Origin: JACPHB01 sp964553885
GTDB taxonomy: Bacteria > Patescibacteriota > Minisyncoccia > UBA10092
Assembly: GCA_964553885.1 (NCBI GenBank)
Contig: CAZKLP010000017.1
Location: 1 to 11,883, forward strand
Reading direction: 5' to 3'
Length of the DNA stretch: 11,883 nucleotides
This document shows positions 6,152 through 11,883 of the stretch, one piece after another. The position numbers were made by a program, and so were the translations under genes. The notes beneath the pieces are model-generated. The model saw nothing but the letters and a program-made list of their open reading frames with translations, was not told the DNA's origin and made no database searches. Positions within the stretch are counted from its first letter, which is position 1; the number at the start of each line of letters is the position of its first letter.

Positions 6152-7018
6152 ATGAATAAAAAAGAATATTATTTGGCGGTTGCGAGTGTTACGCTTTCGG
6201 CGGTTATTGCCACCTATGCGTGGTTTAGTCCAATAGAGACCAAAATTTTAAAACCTAGTGCAGCAACGCTGTTATCGTCGGAGGTATTGTTACCGTTTGT
6301 TGAATTGCCCGTTGTCTGGGGTAATTTTGGGGCACAAATGGTTTCGGCTGGCGTTATTGATCGCGCTAAGTTTGAAGCGATTTACGCGCAAAGAGGCGGG
6401 CTCACCGACGAGGAAAAACAAATTTTAGAAGGGGAAACCGGCAAATTAAAAATTACCCAAGAAAATTCCGGCTTTATTTTAAATATGATGTGGGCGCTGG
6501 GCCTTGGCAATAAAAATGAAATTCTGGAAAAAGGACCGATGATGGATTTGCGATATGGCGGAGCCGGGAATTTTGCTTCCACCGGTGGCTGGACTTTAGC
6601 TAAAGGAAGCGTTATGGAACACTATTCAAAACACTCATTTATTACTTTAACTCGCGAGCAGCAACTTCTGGTTGAAGAGGTCTCAAAAAATATATATCGT
6701 CCATGTTGCGGTAATTCTACTTATTTTCCCGACTGCAATCACGGAATGGCGATGCTGGGGCTTTTAGAGCTCATGGCTTCACAAAATATTTCCGAAAGTG
6801 ATATGTATAAAATAGCGCTTATTGTGAATTCCTATTGGTTTCCGGACACATATCTAACAATCGCGAAATATTTGAATGAAAAGAAAAACATTAGCTGGGA
6901 AGATGCTGATCCAAAAGAAGTTTTGGGGCAGAATTACTCCAGTGCTTCCGGCTATCAAAATATTTTAAGCCTGGTTACTCTACCGGCGACACAATCCGGC
7001 GGCGGTTGCGGGATATAA
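6152..7018 (+). CDS. Uncharacterised membrane-anchored Cys/His protein upstream of copA
   Basis: I do not recognise a named family. The 288-residue product starts with MNKKEYY and a hydrophobic segment (about 8-25) that looks like an uncleaved anchor or signal sequence, so most of it should face outward. The notable region is YRPCCGNSTYFPDCNHG (182-198), with Cys185, Cys186, Cys195 and His197 placed as a possible metal site, followed by a hydrophobic stretch (199-210). The C-terminus ends GGGCGI, adding Cys286 two residues from the end. The middle (about 84-130) is hydrophilic then hydrophobic (FILNMMWALGLG), and a Gly-rich segment (YGGAGNFASTGGW) covers 135-147. The gene sits 6 bases after DUF167 and 3 bases before copA, so co-expression is very likely. 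By position it may deliver or sense copper for the ATPase; this is inference only. Confidence 0.85.
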   Translation: MNKKEYYLAVASVTLSAVIATYAWFSPIETKILKPSAATLLSSEVLLPFVELPVVWGNFGAQMVSAGVIDRAKFEAIYAQRGGLTDEEKQILEGETGKLKITQENSGFILNMMWALGLGNKNEILEKGPMMDLRYGGAGNFASTGGWTLAKGSVMEHYSKHSFITLTREQQLLVEEVSKNIYRPCCGNSTYFPDCNHGMAMLGLLELMASQNISESDMYKIALIVNSYWFPDTYLTIAKYLNEKKNISWEDADPKEVLGQNYSSASGYQNILSLVTLPATQSGGGCGI

Positions 7019-7021
7019 GTT

Positions 7022-9394
7022 ATGAAAAAAGAAACTTTTATAGTTCAAGGAATGCACTGCGTTTCCTGCGCGCTGACTATTGAGCAGGCATTAAAAAAAG
7101 TGCCGGGCGTTAAAAATGCTTCGGTTAATTTAATGTCGGAAAAAGCGGCTGTTGAGTATGAAAAACCGGCAACCGTTGAGTTATTAAAAAACGCCGTTGC
7201 GAAAATCGGATATAAATTAATCGATGGAGAAGACATTGTTTTAACCGATGGCGAGCATGCGGGCCATACAACGCAGAAAGCAAAGCCGGGAAGCGAGGCA
7301 GAGCATGATCATCATAAAATGCTAAAAGAATCAGAAATCGCGCTTTTAAAAAAGAAGTTTATTTTCGGTGCTGTTTTATCGATTTTTGTGATAATTTTAA
7401 GTTTTCCCGAATTTATTCCATTAACAAGCGAGATTATTTCAACGCTGTCGCGGCTTTTACTATTATTTATTCTTACCGCTCCGGTTTTGTTTTGGGTCGG
7501 TTGGCAATTTTGGCGCGGCGCTTTTTACGGCTTGAAAAATTTTACGGCCAATATGGATACTTTGGTCGCTCTTGGCACCGGCGCCGCGTTTTTTTACAGT
7601 TCCGTTGTTACGTTTTTAGAATTCACCAACAGAGGAGGATTTGAAGTTTATTTTGACGTAGCGGCGGTAGTTACTACTCTGGTCATTTTAGGAAAATATT
7701 TGGAAGCTAAAGCCAAGGGTTTGGCTTCTGAAGCGATTAAAAAACTTTTAAAACTTCAGGCAAAAACAGCGCACGTTGTCCCTGCCTCGCCGGCAGGCGG
7801 GCACGAAGGCGGACATGAGATGGAAATGCCGGTTGAAGATGTAAAAATAGGCGACATTATTTTAGTTAAGCCGGGAGAAAAAGTTCCGGTTGACGGCATA
7901 ATAATAGATGGCAACTCGACGATTGATGAATCAATGGTTACCGGCGAATCAATGCCGGTTGATAAAAAAATCGGCGACGAGGTTATTGGCGCTACCATTA
8001 ATAAAACCGGCGCTTTTAAATTTAAAGCGGTTAAAGTCGGCAAAGAAACTTTTCTTTCTCAAATAATTAAATTAGTTGAGGAAGCGCAGGCGTCAAAAGC
8101 GCCGATTCAAAAATTGGCCGACCAGATAACCGGTTACTTTGTGCCGGTTGTTTTATTGATTTCAATATTTTCGTTTGTTGTTTGGTTAATTTTTGGTCCC
8201 GCGCCATCTTTAAGCTTTGCTTTGGTTAACGCTGTGGCGGTTTTGGTTATTGCTTGTCCTTGCGCTTTGGGGTTGGCCACACCGACCGCCATTATGGTCG
8301 GCACCGGCAAGGCAGCAGAAAAAGGAATCATTATTCGGGACGCGGAAGTACTTGAACTGGCCGGAAAAATTAATGCCGTGGTTTTAGACAAAACTGGCAC
8401 TTTAACAAAAGGCGAGCCCGCGGTAACCGATGTTATTGCTTTTGAAGAAAACGGAGAAAACGAAGTTTTAAAATACGCCGCTTCGCTTGAAAAATTTTCC
8501 GAGCATCCTATTGCTAAGGCTATTGTGGCGTTTGCCGCGAGCTTGGGAAAATCGTCTTCTCATCCGCTTGATAAAGCCATAAGAGAAAGAGCCGAAAGTG
8601 AAAAAATTGAGATTTTTAAAGTTGAAAATTTTAATGCTGTTCCCGGGAAAGGACTTGAAGGCGATATTAATGTAAATGGCAAATCGCAGAAATTATTTTT
8701 TGGCAACAGAGCGCTGATGAAAGAAAAGGGCATAGAAATTTCCGATTTCCACGAAAAACAAATTGAAAAACTTGAAGAATCCGGAAAAACCGCGATGATT
8801 TTAGCTTCTGACAAGCCGTTAGGAATTATTGCCGTTGCCGACACTCTGAAGGAAACTGCCGCCGAATCAATTAGATTGCTTCAAAAATTAAACATTGAAG
8901 TTTGGATGATTACCGGCGATAACGAGCGAACGGCCAAGGCCATAGGCGAAAAAATAGGGATAAAAAATATTATGGCGAAAGTTTTGCCTCAAGAAAAATC
9001 GGAAAAAATTAAAAAGCTTCAAGCCGAAGGCAAGAAGGTCGCGATGGTTGGCGACGGCATAAATGATGCGCCGGCGTTAGCTGATGCCGATGTAGGCATT
9101 GCGATCGGTACCGGCACCGATATCGCTATTGAATCGGGCGACATCACTTTAATTTCTGGCGATCTTATGGGTATTTACGAAGCAATAAAATTAAGCAGGA
9201 AAACTTTAAGCAATATAAAACAAAATCTCTTCTGGGCTTATATTTACAATATTATTTTGATTCCGGTGGCGGCCGGAGTTTTATGGCCCGTTTGGGGCAT
9301 TCTTTTGAATCCTATTTTAGCCGGCGGCGCGATGGCGTTTAGTTCGGTTTCGGTCGTTTTGAATTCTTTGAGATTGAAAAGAATAAGGATATAA
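7022..9394 (+). CDS. copA: Cu+-exporting P1B-type ATPase CopA
   Basis: ATP-driven export of Cu+ across the cytoplasmic membrane. Domains over 790 residues: one N-terminal HMA domain with GMHCVSC (Cys13, Cys16); a His-rich linker (His79, 82, 95, 97, 98); eight expected membrane segments; actuator TGES (307-310); ion site CPC (412-414); phosphorylation DKTGT (Asp456); nucleotide-domain HP (His495); TGDN (631-634) and GDGIND (677-682). Tyr742-Asn743 and MAFSS (771-775) near the C-terminus are the membrane residues that specify Cu+ (P1B-1). Two oddities: the HP region is duplicated (486-504 and 505-523, second His514-Pro515), and the actuator domain has an insert PASPAGGHEGGHEMEMP (254-270) coded partly by a GC-rich palindrome. 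No CsoR or CueR-type regulator gene is present in the window. Confidence 0.97.
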   Translation: MKKETFIVQGMHCVSCALTIEQALKKVPGVKNASVNLMSEKAAVEYEKPATVELLKNAVAKIGYKLIDGEDIVLTDGEHAGHTTQKAKPGSEAEHDHHKMLKESEIALLKKKFIFGAVLSIFVIILSFPEFIPLTSEIISTLSRLLLLFILTAPVLFWVGWQFWRGAFYGLKNFTANMDTLVALGTGAAFFYSSVVTFLEFTNRGGFEVYFDVAAVVTTLVILGKYLEAKAKGLASEAIKKLLKLQAKTAHVVPASPAGGHEGGHEMEMPVEDVKIGDIILVKPGEKVPVDGIIIDGNSTIDESMVTGESMPVDKKIGDEVIGATINKTGAFKFKAVKVGKETFLSQIIKLVEEAQASKAPIQKLADQITGYFVPVVLLISIFSFVVWLIFGPAPSLSFALVNAVAVLVIACPCALGLATPTAIMVGTGKAAEKGIIIRDAEVLELAGKINAVVLDKTGTLTKGEPAVTDVIAFEENGENEVLKYAASLEKFSEHPIAKAIVAFAASLGKSSSHPLDKAIRERAESEKIEIFKVENFNAVPGKGLEGDINVNGKSQKLFFGNRALMKEKGIEISDFHEKQIEKLEESGKTAMILASDKPLGIIAVADTLKETAAESIRLLQKLNIEVWMITGDNERTAKAIGEKIGIKNIMAKVLPQEKSEKIKKLQAEGKKVAMVGDGINDAPALADADVGIAIGTGTDIAIESGDITLISGDLMGIYEAIKLSRKTLSNIKQNLFWAYIYNIILIPVAAGVLWPVWGILLNPILAGGAMAFSSVSVVLNSLRLKRIRI
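7781..7803. repeat. GC-rich palindrome embedded in the copA reading frame
   Basis: GCCT-c-GCCGGC-AGGC (7784-7798) is a near-perfect palindrome with one unpaired C; CCT and GGG on the outside extend the pairing. It is read as V-P-A-S-P-A-G-G in frame. It resembles the GCCTGCCGGCAGGC type of dispersed palindrome I associate with Patescibacteria genomes, including copies inside genes; this link is from memory. Confidence 0.5.
8477..8590 (+). repeat. Diverged tandem duplication in copA covering the HP motif
   Basis: Residues 486-504 and 505-523 align without gaps with 11 of 19 identities: A-A-S-L-x-K-x-S-x-H-P-x-x-K-A-I. The two 57-base copies use different codons, so the duplication is old, or one copy came from another ATPase gene. 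Confidence 0.65.
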
Positions 9395-9424
9395 TTAAAC
9401 TTTCGTTATTAATAAAAAATTTTT

Positions 9425-9805
9425 ATGGATCAAAAAATTATTAAGTGGGTCTTGCGTATTGCCGTTGCCGGAGAATTTATCGGGCATGGAGTTTTTGCGT
9501 TGCAGGGGAAAAAAGAATGGGTTGGCTGGTTTTCCACTTTCGGCATTTTCGATGTCGGTACGGCAACAACTCTTTTATTTTTAGTCGGCCTTATGGACAT
9601 CGTTTTGGCAATTTTAATTTTAATAAAACCTGTTCGTATCGCGCTTTTATGGATGGTGTTCTGGGGATTTTGGACGGCGCTTTTGCGCCCGATTGTCGGA
9701 ATGCCAGTTTGGGATTTTGTTGAAAGATGGGCAAACTGGGGCGCTCCGCTTGCATTGCTCTTGCTAATCGGCTGGCCGAAAAATTGGAGAGAGTGGTTTA
9801 AATAA
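9425..9805 (+). CDS. Small DoxX-like integral membrane protein
   Basis: A 126-residue, very hydrophobic protein with about four membrane segments (roughly 8-27, 46-67, 72-90 and 105-117) separated by short charged loops. The N-terminal pattern RIAVAGEFIGHGVFAL (11-26) recalls the start of DoxX-type proteins, a loose family linked in various bacteria to quinone or thiol redox functions; no catalytic residue identifies a reaction. It ends with the basic, aromatic tail WPKNWREWFK. It lies 30 bases after copA and 6 bases before the SDR gene, so it is probably in the same operon. DoxX membership is tentative; an unassigned four-helix membrane protein is the alternative. Confidence 0.65.
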   Translation: MDQKIIKWVLRIAVAGEFIGHGVFALQGKKEWVGWFSTFGIFDVGTATTLLFLVGLMDIVLAILILIKPVRIALLWMVFWGFWTALLRPIVGMPVWDFVERWANWGAPLALLLLIGWPKNWREWFK

Positions 9806-9811
9806 AAATTT

Positions 9812-10759
9812 ATGTTTGAGCTAAAAAACAAAGTGGCGCTGGTAACCGGAGCCGGAAGCGGAATGGGTAAAAGCCACGCTTTTATGTTGGCTAGCCAAGG
9901 CGCTAAAGTTGCGGTGACAGGAAAAAACTTGGAAAATTGTCAGCCGGTTGCAGATGAAATCAAATCAAAAGGCGGCGAATCAATTTGTTTTAAAATGGAT
10001 GTTTCAAACGCCTCCGAAGTTAATCAGGTTTTTGACGAAGTGATAAAACAATTTGGCCGCTTGGATATTTTGGTAAATAATGCCGGTATTTTTCAGCCGA
10101 AACCGGCTTTGGAAATGACCGAGGAAGAATGGGATAAAACTATTGATATAAATCTAAAGGGTGAGTTTCTTTGTGCGCAAAGGGCCGCAAAAGAAATGGC
10201 CAAAAACAAACGGGGAAGAATTATCAACATCGCTTCTATTGTTTCCGGAGGATTGGGGATAGGTTTTGAAGGCGCGGCGCATTACGCGGCATCCAAGGGA
10301 GGAATAATCGGCATGTCTGAAAGCATGGCCGTAGAATGGGCGCCGCTGGGGATAAACGTTAATGTTATCGCTCCCGGAGCAATTGATACTCCTATGGTTC
10401 GCGAACCCTGTAAAGAATTAGCCAAGGATATGGCGGAAGAGATTATGCAGAACGTTCCGCTAAAAAGAATTGGGCGTCCGGAAGAAGTGTCGTCTCGCCG
10501 TTCTTTTGTGGCCGCTCTTATTATGTTTTTTTCCTATCTTTTAGCTGGGTTTATTCCTCTGTTTCCTTATTTTATTCTGACGTCAGGATTTGCCGTTTGG
10601 TTTTCGATAGGTCTCTCTCTTTTAGCATTGTTTTCTCTGGGAATTATTGGAGCAAAAATTTCTAATATAAATGCGCTGAAAAGCGGCTTAAGGATGTTTT
10701 TAATCGGCGGCGTGGCGATTTTTATCGGAGTTATTGTCGGCGTATTTTTTGGCAACTAA
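9812..10759 (+). CDS. SDR dehydrogenase truncated and fused to C-terminal part of VIT1/CCC1 transporter
   Basis: Residues 1-226 form a classical short-chain dehydrogenase: cofactor loop TGAGSGMG (12-19), Asp63-Val, NNAG (89-92), Asn114, Ser142 or Ser145, Tyr158-x3-Lys162, and the PG motif (188-189) followed by DTP. The sequence follows the family as far as GRPEEV, then the expected last ~25 residues (FLASDxASYITGQ type) are missing. From about residue 227 (base 10490) it becomes a membrane protein with about three helices (roughly 231-255, 258-280, 294-313). Phrases such as LAGFIPLFPYF and ALKSGLRMFLIGG match the C-terminal third of VIT1/CCC1 iron or manganese transporters, whose first helices and metal-binding loop are absent. 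Both halves are incomplete, so activity is doubtful. An in-frame deletion between adjacent genes, or an assembly join, would explain it. Confidence 0.85.
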   Translation: MFELKNKVALVTGAGSGMGKSHAFMLASQGAKVAVTGKNLENCQPVADEIKSKGGESICFKMDVSNASEVNQVFDEVIKQFGRLDILVNNAGIFQPKPALEMTEEEWDKTIDINLKGEFLCAQRAAKEMAKNKRGRIINIASIVSGGLGIGFEGAAHYAASKGGIIGMSESMAVEWAPLGINVNVIAPGAIDTPMVREPCKELAKDMAEEIMQNVPLKRIGRPEEVSSRRSFVAALIMFFSYLLAGFIPLFPYFILTSGFAVWFSIGLSLLALFSLGIIGAKISNINALKSGLRMFLIGGVAIFIGVIVGVFFGN

Positions 10760-10781
10760 TGATCGAATTTAAGATTTTGAA

Positions 10782-10810
10782 AAAAAAGTCCGATTTTATT
10801 GGTCTTTTTT
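10782..10810 (+). terminator. Probable intrinsic terminator after the SDR-VIT1 gene
   Basis: AAAAAAGtCC (10782-10791) pairs with GGtCTTTTTT (10801-10810) apart from one T-T mismatch, around a 9-base loop. The 3' arm supplies a run of six T. It lies 22 bases after the stop codon and abuts hairpin element B, whose left arm reuses the last two T. Confidence 0.6.
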
Positions 10811-10850
10811 CCGTCGCATAACTTACCTATAGGATTCTTATGCGACGGAA
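10809..10850. repeat. Hairpin element B: 13-bp stem, 16-base loop with CCTATAGG
   Basis: Perfect arms TTCCGTCGCATAA (10809-10821) and TTATGCGACGGAA (10838-10850). The loop reads CTTA-CCTATAGG-ATTC, the same 4-8-4 design as element A. The right arm is followed at once by GATTTTTATTTT, so on the plus strand it may also terminate transcription. Confidence 0.7.
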
Positions 10851-10887
10851 GATTTTTATTTTAAAAATTTTAATTTTTTAACATTTG

Positions 10888-10896
10888 TGATATTAT
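10888..10896 (+). promoter_or_regulatory. Extended -10 promoter of nusB, predicted leaderless
   Basis: TG-a-TATTAT (10888-10896) is an extended -10 box with 5 of 6 hexamer matches. The start expected 7 bases downstream (about 10903) is 1-2 bases before the ATG at 10905. No good -35 is visible, which is tolerated by extended -10 promoters. Confidence 0.6.
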
Positions 10897-10904
10897 AGTA
10901 AAAT

Positions 10905-11390
10905 ATGGCTAACAGGCATTTATCACGAAGTATCGCGATGCAGACGCTTTACGAGTGGGATTTTAACGGCGGCAAGGAGTCAAAAATAGACAAAATTTTA
11001 GAGCGTGATATTTTAGAATTCGCGCCGGGACTTGAGGATGATCAATTTGCCAGAGATTTAATAAAAGGGGTTCTGGAAAATAAGAAAAAAATTGACGAAA
11101 TTATTGCCAAAACAGCGCCGGAATGGCCGCTTGAGCAGGTAAGTTTGGTTGATAGAAATATCCTGCGGTTGGGTATTTATGAGCTTTTGTTTGGTAAGCG
11201 CGAAGAAGTGCCACCAAAAGTGGCGATTAACGAAGCGATTGAACTTGCCAAAAGCTTTGGCGGCGCAACCTCCGGAAAATTCGTAAACGGCGTACTGGGA
11301 ACGATTTACCGCGCCATCGGCGAACCGGGAAAAGACGAAGGCGGCCCTCGCCGCGGCAAAGAAAAACCGGAAGAAAATGATAAAGAATAA
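10905..11390 (+). CDS. nusB: Transcription antitermination factor NusB
   Basis: RNA-binding protein that, with NusE (ribosomal protein S10), binds boxA RNA and prevents premature termination in rRNA operons. The 161-residue sequence shows the family landmarks: N-terminal RSIAMQTLYEWDF (8-20), the segment PEWPLEQVSLVDRNILRLGIYELLF (72-96) and the C-terminal helix region VAINEAIELAKSFGGATSGKFVNGVLG (105-131). A charged tail (about 139-161, rich in Gly, Lys and Glu) extends past the usual end. The ATG is fixed by the promoter immediately upstream. rnc follows after a 27-base gap in the same direction, so the two probably form one transcription unit for rRNA synthesis and processing. Confidence 0.95.
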   Translation: MANRHLSRSIAMQTLYEWDFNGGKESKIDKILERDILEFAPGLEDDQFARDLIKGVLENKKKIDEIIAKTAPEWPLEQVSLVDRNILRLGIYELLFGKREEVPPKVAINEAIELAKSFGGATSGKFVNGVLGTIYRAIGEPGKDEGGPRRGKEKPEENDKE

Positions 11391-11417
11391 ATCATTTAAG
11401 TATCCAGTGTAATTATA

Positions 11418-11883
11418 ATGATGGATTTTAAAGAATTACAAAAAAATCTTGGTATAAAATTTAAGAATGAAAACCTATTGAAACAGGCCTTTGTTCATCG
11501 TTCGTATTTAAATGAAAATCCGGCTTTTAGCTTGGGCCACAACGAACGGCTGGAATTTTTGGGTGACGCGGTTTTGGAGCTTGCCGTTACCGAATATCTT
11601 TATAAAAATTATCCCGATTTGGCCGAAGGCGAAATGACCAATCTAAGAGCGGCCTTGGTTAACACTCAAATGCTCGCTAAAATCGCCGAACGGTTGAATT
11701 TTAACGACTATTTATATTTGTCAAAGGGCGAAGCCAAGGAAATCGGCCGCGGCCGGCAGTACATTTTAGCCAATACTTTTGAGTCATTTACCGGCGCGCT
11801 TTATCTTGATAAAGAATATCAGTCGGCCAAAGATTTTATTTTGAGAGTTTTAATTCCGGAGCCTAGTGATATTATAAAAAATA
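11418..11883 (+). CDS. rnc: Ribonuclease III, 3' end cut off by window
   Basis: Double-stranded RNA endonuclease that processes the rRNA precursor and structured mRNAs. Tandem ATG codons at 11418 and 11421 are both possible starts; numbering uses the second. About 154 residues are visible, covering the whole catalytic domain. The signature NERLEFLGDAVLEL lies at 41-54 with metal ligands Glu45 and Asp49. The second metal cluster reads LANTFESFTGALYLD (116-130): Glu121 matches the essential Glu, while Asn118 stands where E. coli has Asp114. From memory, Asn here also occurs in other Patescibacteria. The dsRNA-binding domain should follow beyond the window. TATAAT overlaps the first ATG at 11414-11419, but it would start transcription inside the gene, so co-transcription with nusB is more likely. 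Confidence 0.94.
   Translation, partial: MMDFKELQKNLGIKFKNENLLKQAFVHRSYLNENPAFSLGHNERLEFLGDAVLELAVTEYLYKNYPDLAEGEMTNLRAALVNTQMLAKIAERLNFNDYLYLSKGEAKEIGRGRQYILANTFESFTGALYLDKEYQSAKDFILRVLIPEPSDIIKN

Noticed and set aside
7756..8400. Minus-strand frames antisense to copA
   Set aside because: They lie wholly inside a well-conserved P-type ATPase and look like the usual antisense openness from GCC/GGC-rich codons.
7022..9394. Frameshift or truncation in copA
   Set aside because: All P1B motifs from the HMA domain to the last helix are present in one frame; the extra length is explained by the duplication and the insert.
9445..9723. 92-codon plus-strand frame inside the DoxX-like gene
   Set aside because: It overlaps the membrane protein in another frame, is rich in Arg/Cys/Phe without pattern, and has no start signal.
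9430..9831. 133-codon frame on the minus strand over the DoxX-like gene
   Set aside because: It is antisense to a hydrophobic coding frame that fits the operon spacing, and its translation shows no recognisable domain.
10809..10850. Integron attC site
   Set aside because: The arms do not carry the RYYYAAC/GTTRRRY core sites and the symmetry is perfect, unlike attC with its extrahelical bases; no integrase or cassette array is present.
11414..11419. Independent promoter for rnc (TATAAT)
   Set aside because: It overlaps the first ATG, so transcription would begin inside the gene, and no -35 or TGn extension is present.

Overview
The window most resembles a chromosomal segment of a Candidate Phyla Radiation (Patescibacteria, Parcubacteria-like) bacterium. 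This is inferred from several signs: short AT-rich intergenic gaps, very few Shine-Dalgarno sequences, promoters whose -10 box sits almost on the start codon, a two-domain Obg without the C-terminal OCT domain, an M49-type peptidase with a five-residue HELSH zinc motif, and a GC-rich palindrome read through as PASPAGG inside a protein. No rRNA, tRNA, CRISPR array, transposase or phage gene was found, and no gene-free stretch exceeds about 195 bases.

Layout. Positions 1-685 (+) hold the 3' part of a metzincin-like secreted-type protease in which Gln stands where the first zinc-binding His is expected. It ends at a perfect 38-bp palindrome that also serves the convergent operon. Positions 2922-729 (-) are a two-gene operon, an RhlE-like DEAD-box helicase followed by the ribosome-assembly GTPase Obg, separated by 4 bases. 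Divergently, 3116-4684 (+) encodes a dipeptidyl-peptidase-III-like zinc peptidase with a TTG start and a clear ribosome binding site. The two divergent units appear to share one palindromic -35 hexamer with a -10 box 17 bp away on each side. Next come a membrane-anchored FKBP-type prolyl isomerase (4755-5207) and a PAP2 lipid phosphatase (5234-5755).

After a 168-base spacer with a hairpin element and three 10-bp-phased -10-like boxes, a probable five-gene operon runs from 5924 to 10759: a DUF167/YggU protein, an uncharacterised membrane-anchored Cys/His protein, a Cu+ P1B-ATPase (CopA), a small DoxX-like membrane protein, and an SDR dehydrogenase joined in frame to the C-terminal third of a VIT1/CCC1-type transporter. 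Copper export is the recognisable theme, and the Cys/His protein only 3 bases upstream of copA is a candidate partner. The final unit is nusB followed by rnc (RNase III, cut by the window end), the usual rRNA antitermination and processing pair.

The most notable unexplained signals are: (1) two copies of one hairpin design (5847-5884 and 10809-10850): a perfect 11-13 bp stem, a 16-base loop built as N4-CCTNNAGG-N4, related stem sequences and a shared GATTTTTAT flank when the first copy is read on the minus strand; (2) the SDR-VIT1 chimera; (3) the symmetric divergent promoter; (4) repeated leaderless extended -10 promoters; and (5) the Cys/His protein linked to CopA.
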